A stretch of DNA of 23,640 nt, taken from Eubacterium sp. CAG:248 (GTDB taxonomy: Bacteria > Bacillota > Clostridia > Lachnospirales > Lachnospiraceae). A program made the position numbers and the translations under genes. This document shows, piece after piece, positions 17,145-23,640 of this stretch. The stretch lies in the NCBI GenBank assembly GCA_000436475.1, contig FR886192.1, positions 1 through 23,640 on the forward strand. The letters are read 5' to 3'. The first letter of the stretch is position 1. Each line of letters begins with the position of its first letter. The notes under the pieces were generated by a model. It saw only the letters and a list, made by a program, of their open reading frames with translations. It had not been told where the DNA came from and did no database searches.

Positions 17145-17813
17145 ATGAAAGGCGAATTAAAGATGGATGTTAATGAGTACCTTCCATTAAGAGATGTTGT
17201 ATTCAATACATTAAGACAGGCTATTCTTACCGGAGAGATGGAGCCTGGTGAAAGGCTTATGGAGATACAGCTTGCTAACAAGCTTGGTGTAAGCCGTACG
17301 CCTATAAGAGAGGCTATAAGAAAGCTTGAGCTTGAAGGACTTGTTATTATGATACCTAGAAAGGGCGCAGAGGTTGCCCATATAACTGTTAAAGACATGA
17401 GGGATGTTCTTGAAGTACGTTCAGCACTTGAGGAGCTTGCAGCAACACTTGCATGTAAAAATGTTACAGCAGAACACATAGAAGAGTTGAAAACAGCTAA
17501 CAGGGTGTTTGAAGCGGCTATAGTATCAAAGGATGTGGTAGCGATAGTAAATGCTGATGTGGCATTTCATAATATTATATATTCAATGACAGATAACCAG
17601 AGGCTTATACAGCTTATCAACAGTCTTAGTGAGCAGATGTACAGATATCGTCTTGAATATGTTAAGGATGCAAGGACCCATTCTATTCTTATAAGTGAGC
17701 ACAACGATATCATAAAGCAGCTTTCAGATAAAGATGTTGAGAAGGCCAAGGTTATAGTAAGACAGCATGTTAATAACCAGGAAAAGGGTATTATAAGACT
17801 TCTTAATATTTAG
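17145..17813 (+). CDS. GntR-family regulator, FadR/FCD subfamily
   Basis: The 222-residue protein has a winged helix at about 15-80 (ILTGEMEPGERLME, then LGVSRTPIREAIRKLELEGLV) followed by an all-helical FCD ligand domain (about 85-215). The metal-binding positions of FCD domains appear intact: an Asp and His spaced as in ADVAFH, His in ISEHNDII, and His in VRQHVNN. Members usually repress genes for uptake or breakdown of organic acids or sugars; the effector is not predictable here. GGAGG lies 9 bases before the ATG; a second in-frame ATG at 17163 is less well placed. The order ispE - GntR - spoIIR is familiar to me from related clostridia, so the neighbourhood may reflect ancestry and not shared function. 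Confidence 0.9.
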   Translation: MKGELKMDVNEYLPLRDVVFNTLRQAILTGEMEPGERLMEIQLANKLGVSRTPIREAIRKLELEGLVIMIPRKGAEVAHITVKDMRDVLEVRSALEELAATLACKNVTAEHIEELKTANRVFEAAIVSKDVVAIVNADVAFHNIIYSMTDNQRLIQLINSLSEQMYRYRLEYVKDARTHSILISEHNDIIKQLSDKDVEKAKVIVRQHVNNQEKGIIRLLNI

Positions 17814-17846
17814 GTATAATTAATGCGTATATTATAACATAAAGAG

Positions 17847-17893
17847 TAACGATATCATATGAATCAGTCAGATTGTATGGTATCGTTATTTTT
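17847..17893 (+). terminator. Intrinsic terminator after the GntR gene
   Basis: Arms of 13 bases (17847-17859 and 17876-17888) pair with one G-U around a 16-base loop and run into TTTTT. Confidence 0.8.
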
Positions 17894-17953
17894 ATGGCAT
17901 TGCCTTTTTAGGCGTTGTTATTTTTATGATATTGCTATTTTTATGGAAATTGT
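17889..17953. repeat. Degenerate ~16-bp tandem repeat, four copies
   Basis: TTTTTA begins at 17889, 17905, 17921 and 17938, a period of 16, 16 and 17. Three copies continue as ATGgnATTGc or close to it; the second copy is more diverged (AGGCGTTG). The first copy overlaps the T run of the preceding terminator. Confidence 0.55.
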
Positions 17954-17963
17954 AAGAGCTTAG

Positions 17964-17991
17964 GTATAGATCTCCATTATATGGGAATTAT
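17964..17991 (+). promoter_or_regulatory. Possible forespore sigma-F type promoter for spoIIR
   Basis: GTATA (17964-17968) and GGGAATTAT (17983-17991) partly fit the sigma-F pattern (GYWTA, then GGNNANNNT). The spacer is 14 bases, shorter than usual, so this is tentative. In Bacillus subtilis spoIIR is transcribed by sigma-F. Confidence 0.3.
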
Positions 17992-18002
17992 GTATGTGTG
18001 AG

Positions 18003-18040
18003 TAACATTAATGTTAAACGTAAGGCAGCTTATAAGCTGC
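18003..18040. other. Two perfect palindromes upstream of spoIIR
   Basis: TAACATTAATGTTA (18003-18016) and GCAGCTTATAAGCTGC (18025-18040) are exact palindromes eight bases apart. No loop is available for a good RNA hairpin, so protein-binding sites fit better than a terminator. The function is unknown. Confidence 0.5.
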
Positions 18041-18088
18041 TATTATTGTTAAAAGCTTATTTAGTACATAAATATTATGGAGGGAATA

Positions 18089-18772
18089 ATGAGTAGTGGA
18101 AAATCTGGAGGATATGGGAAAAAGCATATTAATAAAAAATGTGATAAAAACAATAAGGCTGGTTGGGTATTTATCTTAGCCGCGACAATTATGCTTGTAA
18201 TTGCAGGTGGCAGGTTGTATAGTGACAGTGAGGAAAGACAGCTTCAGAAGGGAATTGCTTCTAATATTATCAGGTTTCATGTAAGGGCAGAAAGTGATTC
18301 AAAAGAAGACCAGTGGCTTAAACTGCAGGTCAAAGAGGCAGTGCTGGCTTATATAAGTCCGGTTCTTTCAAAGTCACAGTCAGTTGATGAGTCCAGACAG
18401 CTGCTTTATAACGAAAGTGAGAATATAAGGGATGTTGCAGCTGCAACACTTAGGAGTCTTGGAGATGAAAGCGATGTTAACGTGTATTTTGAGAACTGTT
18501 ATTTTCCTATGAAAACATATGGAGACATGACATTTCCACCCGGAGAATATGAGGCTTTCAGGGTAGATATAGGAGAGGCACAGGGTAAAAACTGGTGGTG
18601 TGTCTTATATCCACCTTTATGTTTTGTTGATGCTGTATATGGTGAGGTTCCAGAAGAGTCAAAGGAAGAACTTAAAGGAGTGCTCACAGAGGAAGAATAC
18701 AGTATGGTATCAGGGGAAAATGTGAAGTTTAGATTTAAGTATCTTAAGATATTTAACAGATTTATAGAGTAA
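18089..18772 (+). CDS. spoIIR: Stage II sporulation protein R
   Basis: The 227-residue protein has an N-terminal membrane/signal segment (about 24-41) followed by the SpoIIR domain: IRFHVRAESDSKEDQ (61-75), FPMKTYGDMTFPPGEYEAFRV and the diagnostic NWWCVLYPPLCFVD. SpoIIR is made in the forespore and secreted across the septum, where it triggers SpoIIGA to process pro-sigma-E, linking the two compartments. I chose the ATG at 18089 because GGAGGG (18079-18084) lies just before it; the ATG at 18077 overlaps that site. Its presence together with sipL argues for a spore-forming organism. The gap upstream contains palindromes, repeats and a tentative sigma-F promoter. Confidence 0.94.
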   Translation: MSSGKSGGYGKKHINKKCDKNNKAGWVFILAATIMLVIAGGRLYSDSEERQLQKGIASNIIRFHVRAESDSKEDQWLKLQVKEAVLAYISPVLSKSQSVDESRQLLYNESENIRDVAAATLRSLGDESDVNVYFENCYFPMKTYGDMTFPPGEYEAFRVDIGEAQGKNWWCVLYPPLCFVDAVYGEVPEESKEELKGVLTEEEYSMVSGENVKFRFKYLKIFNRFIE

Positions 18773-18868
18773 TTATTGAGTGATTTATTAAGTGATTAAT
18801 ATAGTGGTTAAAAAGCTGTGCAGATTCCGGCAGATGAAAAATACAAATAAAAATGGAGTAAGGAATAT

Positions 18869-19333
18869 ATGAAAGATAAGGTGTATATTAAGTTAAAAGG
18901 GCTTGCGTTAGAAGAACAGGCAGCAGATGGAAGCATTAAGGAAGAGGCTGATAATATAGAAGTCATAAATGTAGGCAGATATACAAAGCGTGGCGGTAAG
19001 GAATATATAAAGTTTGAAGAAGTCTATGATGGTGCAGACCAGAAGTCGGTAAGTCTTATAAAAATATCAGATGACTGTGTTGAAGTAAGCAGAAAGGGTG
19101 CCATCACAACATGTATGGAATTTGTAAAAAACAAGAAAACGGTCAGCTGTTATAATACTCCTTATGGAAGTATTAATATCTCTATATTTACAAGTGTCCT
19201 CATGATAGAAAGGCAGGAGGATACAATACATATTTTACTTGAGTATACCATGGAGGTTAATGACCAGCAGATGAATACCAACAGGGTAGAGATGGAGATT
19301 ACTAACGAAAGAGTAGAGTTGTATGAAGTGTAG
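18869..19333 (+). CDS. YwiB-like DUF1934 beta-barrel protein
   Basis: A 154-residue cytoplasmic protein with alternating strand-like segments and almost no helix. The segments IKLKGLALEEQ, EEVYDGADQKSVSLIKI, TCMEFVKNKKTVSCYNTPYGSINI and ILLEYTMEVNDQQ fit DUF1934, the YwiB family, whose known fold is a calycin-like beta barrel. The function of the family is not established. AAGGA lies 6 bases before the ATG. It sits 96 bases after spoIIR and before alr; the upstream gap holds a repeated AGTGATT and nothing else I recognise. Confidence 0.8.
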   Translation: MKDKVYIKLKGLALEEQAADGSIKEEADNIEVINVGRYTKRGGKEYIKFEEVYDGADQKSVSLIKISDDCVEVSRKGAITTCMEFVKNKKTVSCYNTPYGSINISIFTSVLMIERQEDTIHILLEYTMEVNDQQMNTNRVEMEITNERVELYEV

Positions 19334-19351
19334 AATAATAAAAGAGAATAG

Positions 19352-19380
19352 TTGCATGAAAATGTCAATCAGAATATAAT
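19352..19380 (+). promoter_or_regulatory. Probable promoter for alr
   Basis: TTGCAT (19352-19357) and a perfect TATAAT (19375-19380) are 17 bases apart, about 50 bases before the chosen alr start. The -35 match is only moderate. Confidence 0.5.
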
Positions 19381-19429
19381 AGATGAAATGATGGTCAGTG
19401 CAAAAACATGCGCAGGAATGGAGATTAAT

Positions 19430-20599
19430 ATGAAGTCAACATTAAGAAGAACATGGGCAGAGATAGATCTTGATGCTCTTGCTCATAATTATAAGACATT
19501 ACGAAAAAGAATAGGTGATAATGTTAAGTTTTTAGGGGTAGTAAAGGCAGATGCATATGGACATGGTTCAGTACAGGTAAGCCGGCTTCTTGAAGAGCTT
19601 GGTGCAGATTATCTTGCAGTGAGCAGTATAGATGAGGCTATAGAGTTAAGACACAACGGAATAACAATGCCTATACTTATTCTTGGACATACACCTAAGG
19701 AAGAGGTTGGTGAGCTTATAAAGAATAATATAACACAGGCAGTTACATGTAAGGCTAAAGCGCTTGAATACAGTGAAGAAGCAGTTAAGTATGGTGGTAT
19801 ATTAAAGATACACATAAAGGTTGATACAGGTATGTCAAGACTTGGCTATCTGTGTGATGGCGAATACTTTGACAGTGGTGTTGAGGGAATATGTGAGGGG
19901 TGCTTACTTCCAGGGCTTATGCCTGAAGGAATATTTACGCATTTTGCTGTGTCAGATGAGCAGGGTGATGAATGTAAGGCATATACAAAACATCAGTTTG
20001 AATTGTTTACAAGTGTCATAGATGCAGTGGAAAAGAAGCTGGGAAGGAAGTTTGCGATAAGGCACTGTGCTAATACAGGGGCAGTTGCAAGATATCCAGA
20101 AACATGGCTGGATATGGTAAGACCTGGTCTTTTGCTGTATGGTTATGGCGAATTTGCAAATGAGCTTGACCTTAAGCCAGTGATGTCTCTTAAGACAACA
20201 GTAAGCACTATAAAGACATATCCACAAGGTACAGCCATAAGCTATGGTGGAATATATAAGACAGATAAGAAAACAAGAATGGGCGTTGTTCCTTATGGAT
20301 ATGCTGATGGCTTCTTTAGATGTCTTTCTAACAGATATGAGCTTATGACAAGTGAAGGACTGGCACCACAAAGAGGCAAAATATGTATGGATATGTGCAT
20401 GATAGATTTAACAGATAAGACAGGGGTAGATGTCGGAAGCGAGGTTGAGATTTTCGGTAAAAAGAATCCTATCGAGAAGATGGCAAAGATGGCTGGAACT
20501 ATTCCTTATGAGCTGACATGTGCAGTAAGTAAGAGAGTGCCAAGAAAATATATAAAAAATGGTGAAGTAGTGGAACAGGAATTGATGTTACGTGGTTAA
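19430..20599 (+). CDS. alr: Alanine racemase
   Basis: The 389-residue enzyme interconverts L- and D-alanine with pyridoxal phosphate, supplying D-Ala for peptidoglycan. The N-terminus RRTWAEIDLDALAHNY is typical, the cofactor lysine is Lys39 in VVKADAYGHG, and the second catalytic residue is the Tyr of ISYGGIYKT. HIKVDTGMSRLG and PYGYADGFFR are also conserved. I chose the ATG at 19430, which has GGAG six bases upstream. An in-frame TTG at 19352 would add 26 residues unlike the family, and lies inside the predicted promoter. Length matches the family. Confidence 0.95.
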   Translation: MKSTLRRTWAEIDLDALAHNYKTLRKRIGDNVKFLGVVKADAYGHGSVQVSRLLEELGADYLAVSSIDEAIELRHNGITMPILILGHTPKEEVGELIKNNITQAVTCKAKALEYSEEAVKYGGILKIHIKVDTGMSRLGYLCDGEYFDSGVEGICEGCLLPGLMPEGIFTHFAVSDEQGDECKAYTKHQFELFTSVIDAVEKKLGRKFAIRHCANTGAVARYPETWLDMVRPGLLLYGYGEFANELDLKPVMSLKTTVSTIKTYPQGTAISYGGIYKTDKKTRMGVVPYGYADGFFRCLSNRYELMTSEGLAPQRGKICMDMCMIDLTDKTGVDVGSEVEIFGKKNPIEKMAKMAGTIPYELTCAVSKRVPRKYIKNGEVVEQELMLRG

Positions 20600-20618
20600 T
20601 AGCATGAAAAATAGATTT

Positions 20619-20660
20619 CTGCACTAAAATCATGATTTGTATGCAGCAGTTACTTATAAT
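20619..20660 (+). promoter_or_regulatory. 28-bp dyad and -10 box upstream of the TAXI gene
   Basis: CTGCA (20619-20623) and TGCAG (20642-20646) flank a perfect 12-base palindrome AAATCATGATTT (20627-20638), all about one centre. A TATAAT follows at 20655-20660. The dyad covers where a -35 box would lie, and I see no good -35 sequence, which fits a regulated promoter. Confidence 0.4.
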
Positions 20661-20686
20661 TAAGAATACATACAGGAGAGTTATTT

Positions 20687-21646
20687 ATGAAACGGACAGC
20701 GGTGTTGATGCTTGCTTTTATTATGCTTGTCATGACTGGGTGCAGTGGTACAGGTAAGAATATAAGATTTGGTGCGGCAGATATAGGTGGAGTGTATTAT
20801 TCGTATGCGAGTACATTTTCACAGCTTGCACATGAGGATATGAGCGATTATTCATTTGAAACTAAGGCTACAGCAGGCTCAGTAGCGAATCTCAGGCTTT
20901 TATCCGGAGACTATATAGACCTTGGAATAGTCCAGGCGGATATGTTAAGTGATGCATATAATGGTAAAGGGACTTTTAAGGACGGAGATTATAAGAAGGG
21001 TTATAAAGCTGTGGCAGCATTGTATACAGAAGTCTGCCAGATAATAGTAAAAAGTGCTTCAGGTATCGAAACGATTGATGACCTTGTAGGTAAAACTGTA
21101 AGTATAGGTGCGGCTGAGTCCGGAACAGAGAAGAATGCAGAAGAGATACTTAAAGTAAGCGGCATTACAGAGGAGCTTGTAAAGACAGTTAACATGGACT
21201 ATTCAGAAGCTGTGGATAAGCTCATGGCAGGCGAAATAGATGCTATGTTTATTACATCAGGAATAAGAACAGGTATTATAGAGCAGCTTTCTAAGAAATG
21301 TTCTATAGATGTCATAAGTATTGATGAGAAATGTATAGAGAAAATGTTAACCGCATATCCTTTGTATGAGAGATATACAATACCAGCTGATACATATACA
21401 GGACAAAGCGAGCCTGTTAATACAATTGGTGTGAGGGCAGTGCTTGTGGCATCAGCTAACCTGTCAGCAGGGGTAACGGAACAGATTACGAGCATTATAT
21501 TCTCACATAGCACAGATATTAAGAATGCCACATCACTTGATTCTATATTTGATGTGAATGCAGCAACAGGTGGTATAGATATTCCTTTTCATGCCGGAGC
21601 GGCGGCGTATTATACAAAACAGGGTGTGAGTGTCAGAACAGAATGA
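20687..21646 (+). CDS. TAXI-family solute-binding lipoprotein
   Basis: The 319-residue protein begins with a lipoprotein signal (VMTGC, Cys19) and continues as a TAXI-type periplasmic-binding-protein-like domain: FGAADIGGVYYSYASTF, ATAGSVANLRLLSGDYIDLGIVQADM, then DLVGKTVSIGAAESGTEKNAEEIL. TAXI proteins normally deliver solutes to TRAP transporters; a structurally characterised relative binds glutamate. AGGAGAG lies 7-8 bases before the ATG. No TRAP membrane subunit follows; the next gene, 44-56 bases on, is a GltS-type symporter. A shared substrate is suggested but not shown. Confidence 0.88.
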   Translation: MKRTAVLMLAFIMLVMTGCSGTGKNIRFGAADIGGVYYSYASTFSQLAHEDMSDYSFETKATAGSVANLRLLSGDYIDLGIVQADMLSDAYNGKGTFKDGDYKKGYKAVAALYTEVCQIIVKSASGIETIDDLVGKTVSIGAAESGTEKNAEEILKVSGITEELVKTVNMDYSEAVDKLMAGEIDAMFITSGIRTGIIEQLSKKCSIDVISIDEKCIEKMLTAYPLYERYTIPADTYTGQSEPVNTIGVRAVLVASANLSAGVTEQITSIIFSHSTDIKNATSLDSIFDVNAATGGIDIPFHAGAAAYYTKQGVSVRTE

Positions 21647-21702
21647 CAGAATAACAGCCTGCAGCAGATATTTTTAATACGTTAAATGAAATGGAGAGAT
21701 AT

Positions 21703-22896
21703 ATGAAGATTCAGTTGGATATGTACCAGACGATGGCAGTTGCTGTTGTTGTTCTGATGCTTGGAAGTTATTTACGAAAGAAGATAGATATACTTGAGAG
21801 ATTTTGTATTCCAGCTCCTGTAGTTGGTGGATTTCTGTTTGCTATATTTACATGTATATGTTACGCAACAGGTATTCTTGAATTTGAGTTTGATGATATA
21901 TTAAAGGAAGTGTGTATGGTATTCTTCTTTACGTCTGTAGGATTTCAGGCGAATCTTAAGGTGTTAAAGAAGGGTGGAAAGTCTTTGATAGTATTTCTTG
22001 GGCTTGTAATCGTGCTTATATTTACGCAGAATTTTGTGGCAGTAGGACTTTCAAAATTATTAGGTCTTAACTCACTTATAGGAATGTGTACAGGTTCCAT
22101 ACCTATGGTAGGTGGACATGGTACAGCAGGTGCATTTGGTCCTGTACTTGAAGATTTTAATGTACAGGGGGCTACAACTATATGTACAGCAGCGGCAACC
22201 TTCGGACTTATATTCGGAAGTATTATAGGTGGACCTTTAGGCAAGAGGCTTATAGAGAAAAAGGATCTTTTAAAAACAGCCATTCCAGAGGATGATAGTC
22301 TGTTAGTTGAGGATGAGAAGAAGCATGAGCGTCATACACAGATGTATGCGGCAGCGGTATTCCAGCTTATTATAGCGATAGGAATAGGTACAGTATTTTC
22401 ATGGGCACTTACACAGACAGGAATGACATTTCCTATATATATCGGAGCTATGATAGCAGCAGCACTTATGAGAAATATTGCAGAATATGCAGGAAACGAT
22501 AAGTTTGTTATACATATGGGGGAGATAAACGACCTCGGTGGTATAGCGCTTTCGCTTTTTCTTGGAATGGCTATGATCACACTTAAGCTGTGGCAGCTTG
22601 CATCACTTGCACTTCCACTTGTCATACTTCTTGTGGCACAGGTAGTGTTAATAATACTTTATACATATTTTGTAGTATTTAATGTTATGGGAAGAGATTA
22701 TGATGCTGCGGTGCTTGTTGCTGGTACATGTGGCTTCGGTATGGGTGCAACACCAAATGCCATGGCCAATATGCAGGCTTTATGTGATAAATATGCTCCA
22801 TCAGTTAAGGCGTATCTTATTATCCCATTAATAGGAAGTCTTTTCGCAGATTTCCTTAACAGTCTGGTTATTACGTTGTTTATTAATTTACTGTAA
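21703..22896 (+). CDS. gltS: Sodium/glutamate symporter, GltS family
   Basis: The 397-residue membrane protein has about ten to twelve helices and the inverted-repeat signature of GltS: CIPAPVVGG (35-43), then GSIPMVGGHGTAGAFGP (131-147), and in the second half a region with GTCGFGMGATPNAMANM. GltS imports glutamate with sodium. The start at 21703 has GGAGAG six bases upstream; an ATG at 21691 would add four residues and overlap this site. The substrate could be another amino acid or dicarboxylate. Co-transcription with the TAXI lipoprotein gene is likely from the short gap and the lack of a terminator. Confidence 0.88.
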   Translation: MKIQLDMYQTMAVAVVVLMLGSYLRKKIDILERFCIPAPVVGGFLFAIFTCICYATGILEFEFDDILKEVCMVFFFTSVGFQANLKVLKKGGKSLIVFLGLVIVLIFTQNFVAVGLSKLLGLNSLIGMCTGSIPMVGGHGTAGAFGPVLEDFNVQGATTICTAAATFGLIFGSIIGGPLGKRLIEKKDLLKTAIPEDDSLLVEDEKKHERHTQMYAAAVFQLIIAIGIGTVFSWALTQTGMTFPIYIGAMIAAALMRNIAEYAGNDKFVIHMGEINDLGGIALSLFLGMAMITLKLWQLASLALPLVILLVAQVVLIILYTYFVVFNVMGRDYDAAVLVAGTCGFGMGATPNAMANMQALCDKYAPSVKAYLIIPLIGSLFADFLNSLVITLFINLL

Positions 22897-22905
22897 AAGT
22901 AAAAG

Positions 22906-22959
22906 TTAAAACAGTTAAACTGATGGTATTGGCTGATAGTCATAGCTGTTTTAAAACAG
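22906..22959. other. Palindrome and matching half-site after gltS
   Basis: CTGTTTTAAAACAG (22946-22959) is a perfect 14-base palindrome, and its right half TTAAAACAG also occurs at 22906-22914. The upstream copy could pair with 22946-22954 in RNA (9 bp, 31-base loop). No T run follows, so it does not look like a terminator. Confidence 0.4.
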
Positions 22960-22969
22960 GGGGAACGAT

Positions 22970-23209
22970 ATGTTTAATTTTATTAAAAAAATCAGGAATA
23001 AAGATAACACTCCTAAAAAAGGTTACAATCTTTCATATGATAATCTGGCGATTCCAGAGATTCATATAAATGGTCAGGATGATGAAAGCCCTGATATGGC
23101 AGTGTCAAAAGAAACAGAACAGGACACAGAAGGCGTGGATAAAAAGAAAACACATGTCACATATGAAGGAGTAGCAGTTCCAGAAATACATTTTAAGAGT
23201 AAAGAATAA
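22970..23209 (+). CDS. Small protein with duplicated YxxxAxPEIH motif
   Basis: A 79-residue, soluble, charged protein that I do not recognise. Its clear feature is an internal duplication: LSYDNLAIPEIHI (about 22-34) and VTYEGVAVPEIHF (about 63-75), joined by an acidic linker. The N-terminus is basic (FNFIKKIRNK). The ribosome binding site is GGGGG, 5-6 bases before the ATG. It is followed by a small hairpin and then a separate promoter, so it is the last gene of the transcript or a gene of its own. Confidence 0.6.
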   Translation: MFNFIKKIRNKDNTPKKGYNLSYDNLAIPEIHINGQDDESPDMAVSKETEQDTEGVDKKKTHVTYEGVAVPEIHFKSKE

Positions 23210-23220
23210 AGGTTCTTTTT
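23201..23220 (+). terminator. Weak hairpin terminator after the small gene
   Basis: AAAGAA (23201-23206) and TTCTTT (23213-23218) pair around a six-base loop that contains the stop codon, and a short T run ends at 23220. The stem is A/T-rich and short. Confidence 0.4.
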
Positions 23221-23230
23221 AAAAAATGTG

Positions 23231-23259
23231 TTGTTAATTGAACAATCACGTGGTACAAT
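23231..23259 (+). promoter_or_regulatory. Promoter of the T-box leader
   Basis: TTGTTA (23231-23236), a 17-base spacer and TACAAT (23254-23259), with an extended -10 TG at 23251-23252. Transcription would start near 23266, just before the T-box. Confidence 0.65.
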
Positions 23260-23269
23260 AACAACCAGT

Positions 23270-23545
23270 AAAGCAAATAAATAAAAGCTATGACGGAAAG
23301 AGTAGTGTATGTTGAGCATACAGAGAGAGCTGCATATGGTGGAAGCAGTTTATGTGACTATTACATGAAAACCATTCCTGAGCTGTGCGTAAAAGAGGCT
23401 GAAGGAGGCTTTAAGCTGCTGTATGCTTCGAAGCGTTACCGTATGGTGTACGTTACAGACCATGAAAGTGAAATAATAAGGTGGAACCGTGTGAAAGCAC
23501 CCTTAGGCAGGCGAAAGTGTACCTACCTATGGGTGCTTTCGTTGT
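23270..23545 (+). promoter_or_regulatory. T-box leader, specifier ACC (Thr), probably controlling thrS
   Basis: All main T-box parts are visible. In Stem I, GGAA (23295-23298) pairs with TTCC (23375-23378); AGTA (23301-23304) faces GAAA; the AGAGAG bulge (23322-23327) lies below a distal arm CTGC/GCAG (23330-23333, 23345-23348) with a GGTG loop. The specifier is read as ACC (23371-23373) followed by A, in the same place as GGC-A in the Bacillus glyQS leader. The T-box is TGGAACC (23482-23488). The antiterminator forms from AAGG (23478-23481) with CCTT (23501-23504) and GTG with CAC. It excludes the terminator stem (23493-23511 with 23522-23540). TGGA pairs with a tRNA having U73, which fits threonine better than tyrosine. 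The T run after the terminator is poor. No start codon of the controlled gene is evident up to 23640; the 23546-23640 remainder holds nothing I can name. Confidence 0.9.
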
Positions 23546-23640
23546 ATTAACAGCCAGATGAAGTTTTTATAACAATATATTTAATATTAAAACAACTGTA
23601 TAAGTATGCTGCTATAGGAATGCTGGCAGAATAGGGAAAG

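Noticed and set aside
17889..17953. Short CRISPR array
   Set aside because: Units are only 16-17 bases with no unique spacers, and no cas genes are present.
19352..19429. TTG start for alr, 26 residues longer
   Set aside because: The extra residues do not resemble alanine racemases, the TTG has no good ribosome binding site and it falls in the -35 box of the likely promoter.
22906..22954. Terminator after gltS
   Set aside because: The possible stem has a 31-base loop and is followed by AACAGGGGG, not a T run.
23362..23364. TAC as a tyrosine specifier codon in the T-box
   Set aside because: The pairing GGAA/TTCC and the GAAA-NNN-A pattern place the specifier at 23371-23373 (ACC), and TGGA in the T-box does not suit the A73 of tRNA-Tyr.
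23290..23550. 86-codon open frame on the + strand
   Set aside because: It lies entirely within the T-box leader, has no ribosome binding site, and its codons follow the RNA structure elements.

Overview
The window looks like chromosome of a low-GC, Gram-positive anaerobe of the Lachnospiraceae (Lachnospira, Roseburia or Eubacterium-like). This rests on several things together: A+T-rich codon use with GGAGG-type ribosome binding sites, sporulation genes (sipL, spoIIR), a sigma-D (flagellar) promoter, a T-box leader, and the order ispE - GntR regulator - spoIIR. The genus is inference. I saw no rRNA, tRNA, insertion sequence, phage gene or CRISPR array.

Region 1 (30-10275) is a glycoconjugate block. 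A membrane protein with a sigma-factor-like cytoplasmic part and a Thr/Glu-rich tail comes first. It is followed by a three-domain protein (GDP-mannose pyrophosphorylase-like, cupin, type I phosphomannose isomerase), a YfhO-family membrane protein and a PIG-V-like mannosyltransferase. After a promoter come a polyprenol-phosphate-mannose synthase (DPM1 type) and glmM, whose start overlaps the preceding stop. A very strong terminator closes the block. Read together, these genes could supply and transfer mannose outside the membrane. The pyrophosphorylase domain has lost its usual signature residues, so GDP-mannose may be made elsewhere.

Region 2 (10370-15939) holds a PrcB-type lipoprotein, the spore-coat morphogenesis gene sipL (TTG start), and a leftward gene of unknown function behind a sigma-D-like promoter. 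It ends with a divergent AraC regulator / MATE exporter pair sharing an intergenic inverted repeat.

Region 3 (16193-20599) is a rightward housekeeping and sporulation run: ispE, a GntR/FCD regulator, spoIIR, a YwiB-like DUF1934 gene and alr. The 17814-18088 gap contains a terminator, a degenerate tandem repeat and two palindromes.

Region 4 (20687-23640) has a TAXI-type solute-binding lipoprotein next to a GltS-type sodium/glutamate symporter, then a 79-residue protein with a duplicated motif. The window ends in a complete T-box leader. I read its specifier as ACC (threonine), so the gene just beyond the window is probably thrS.
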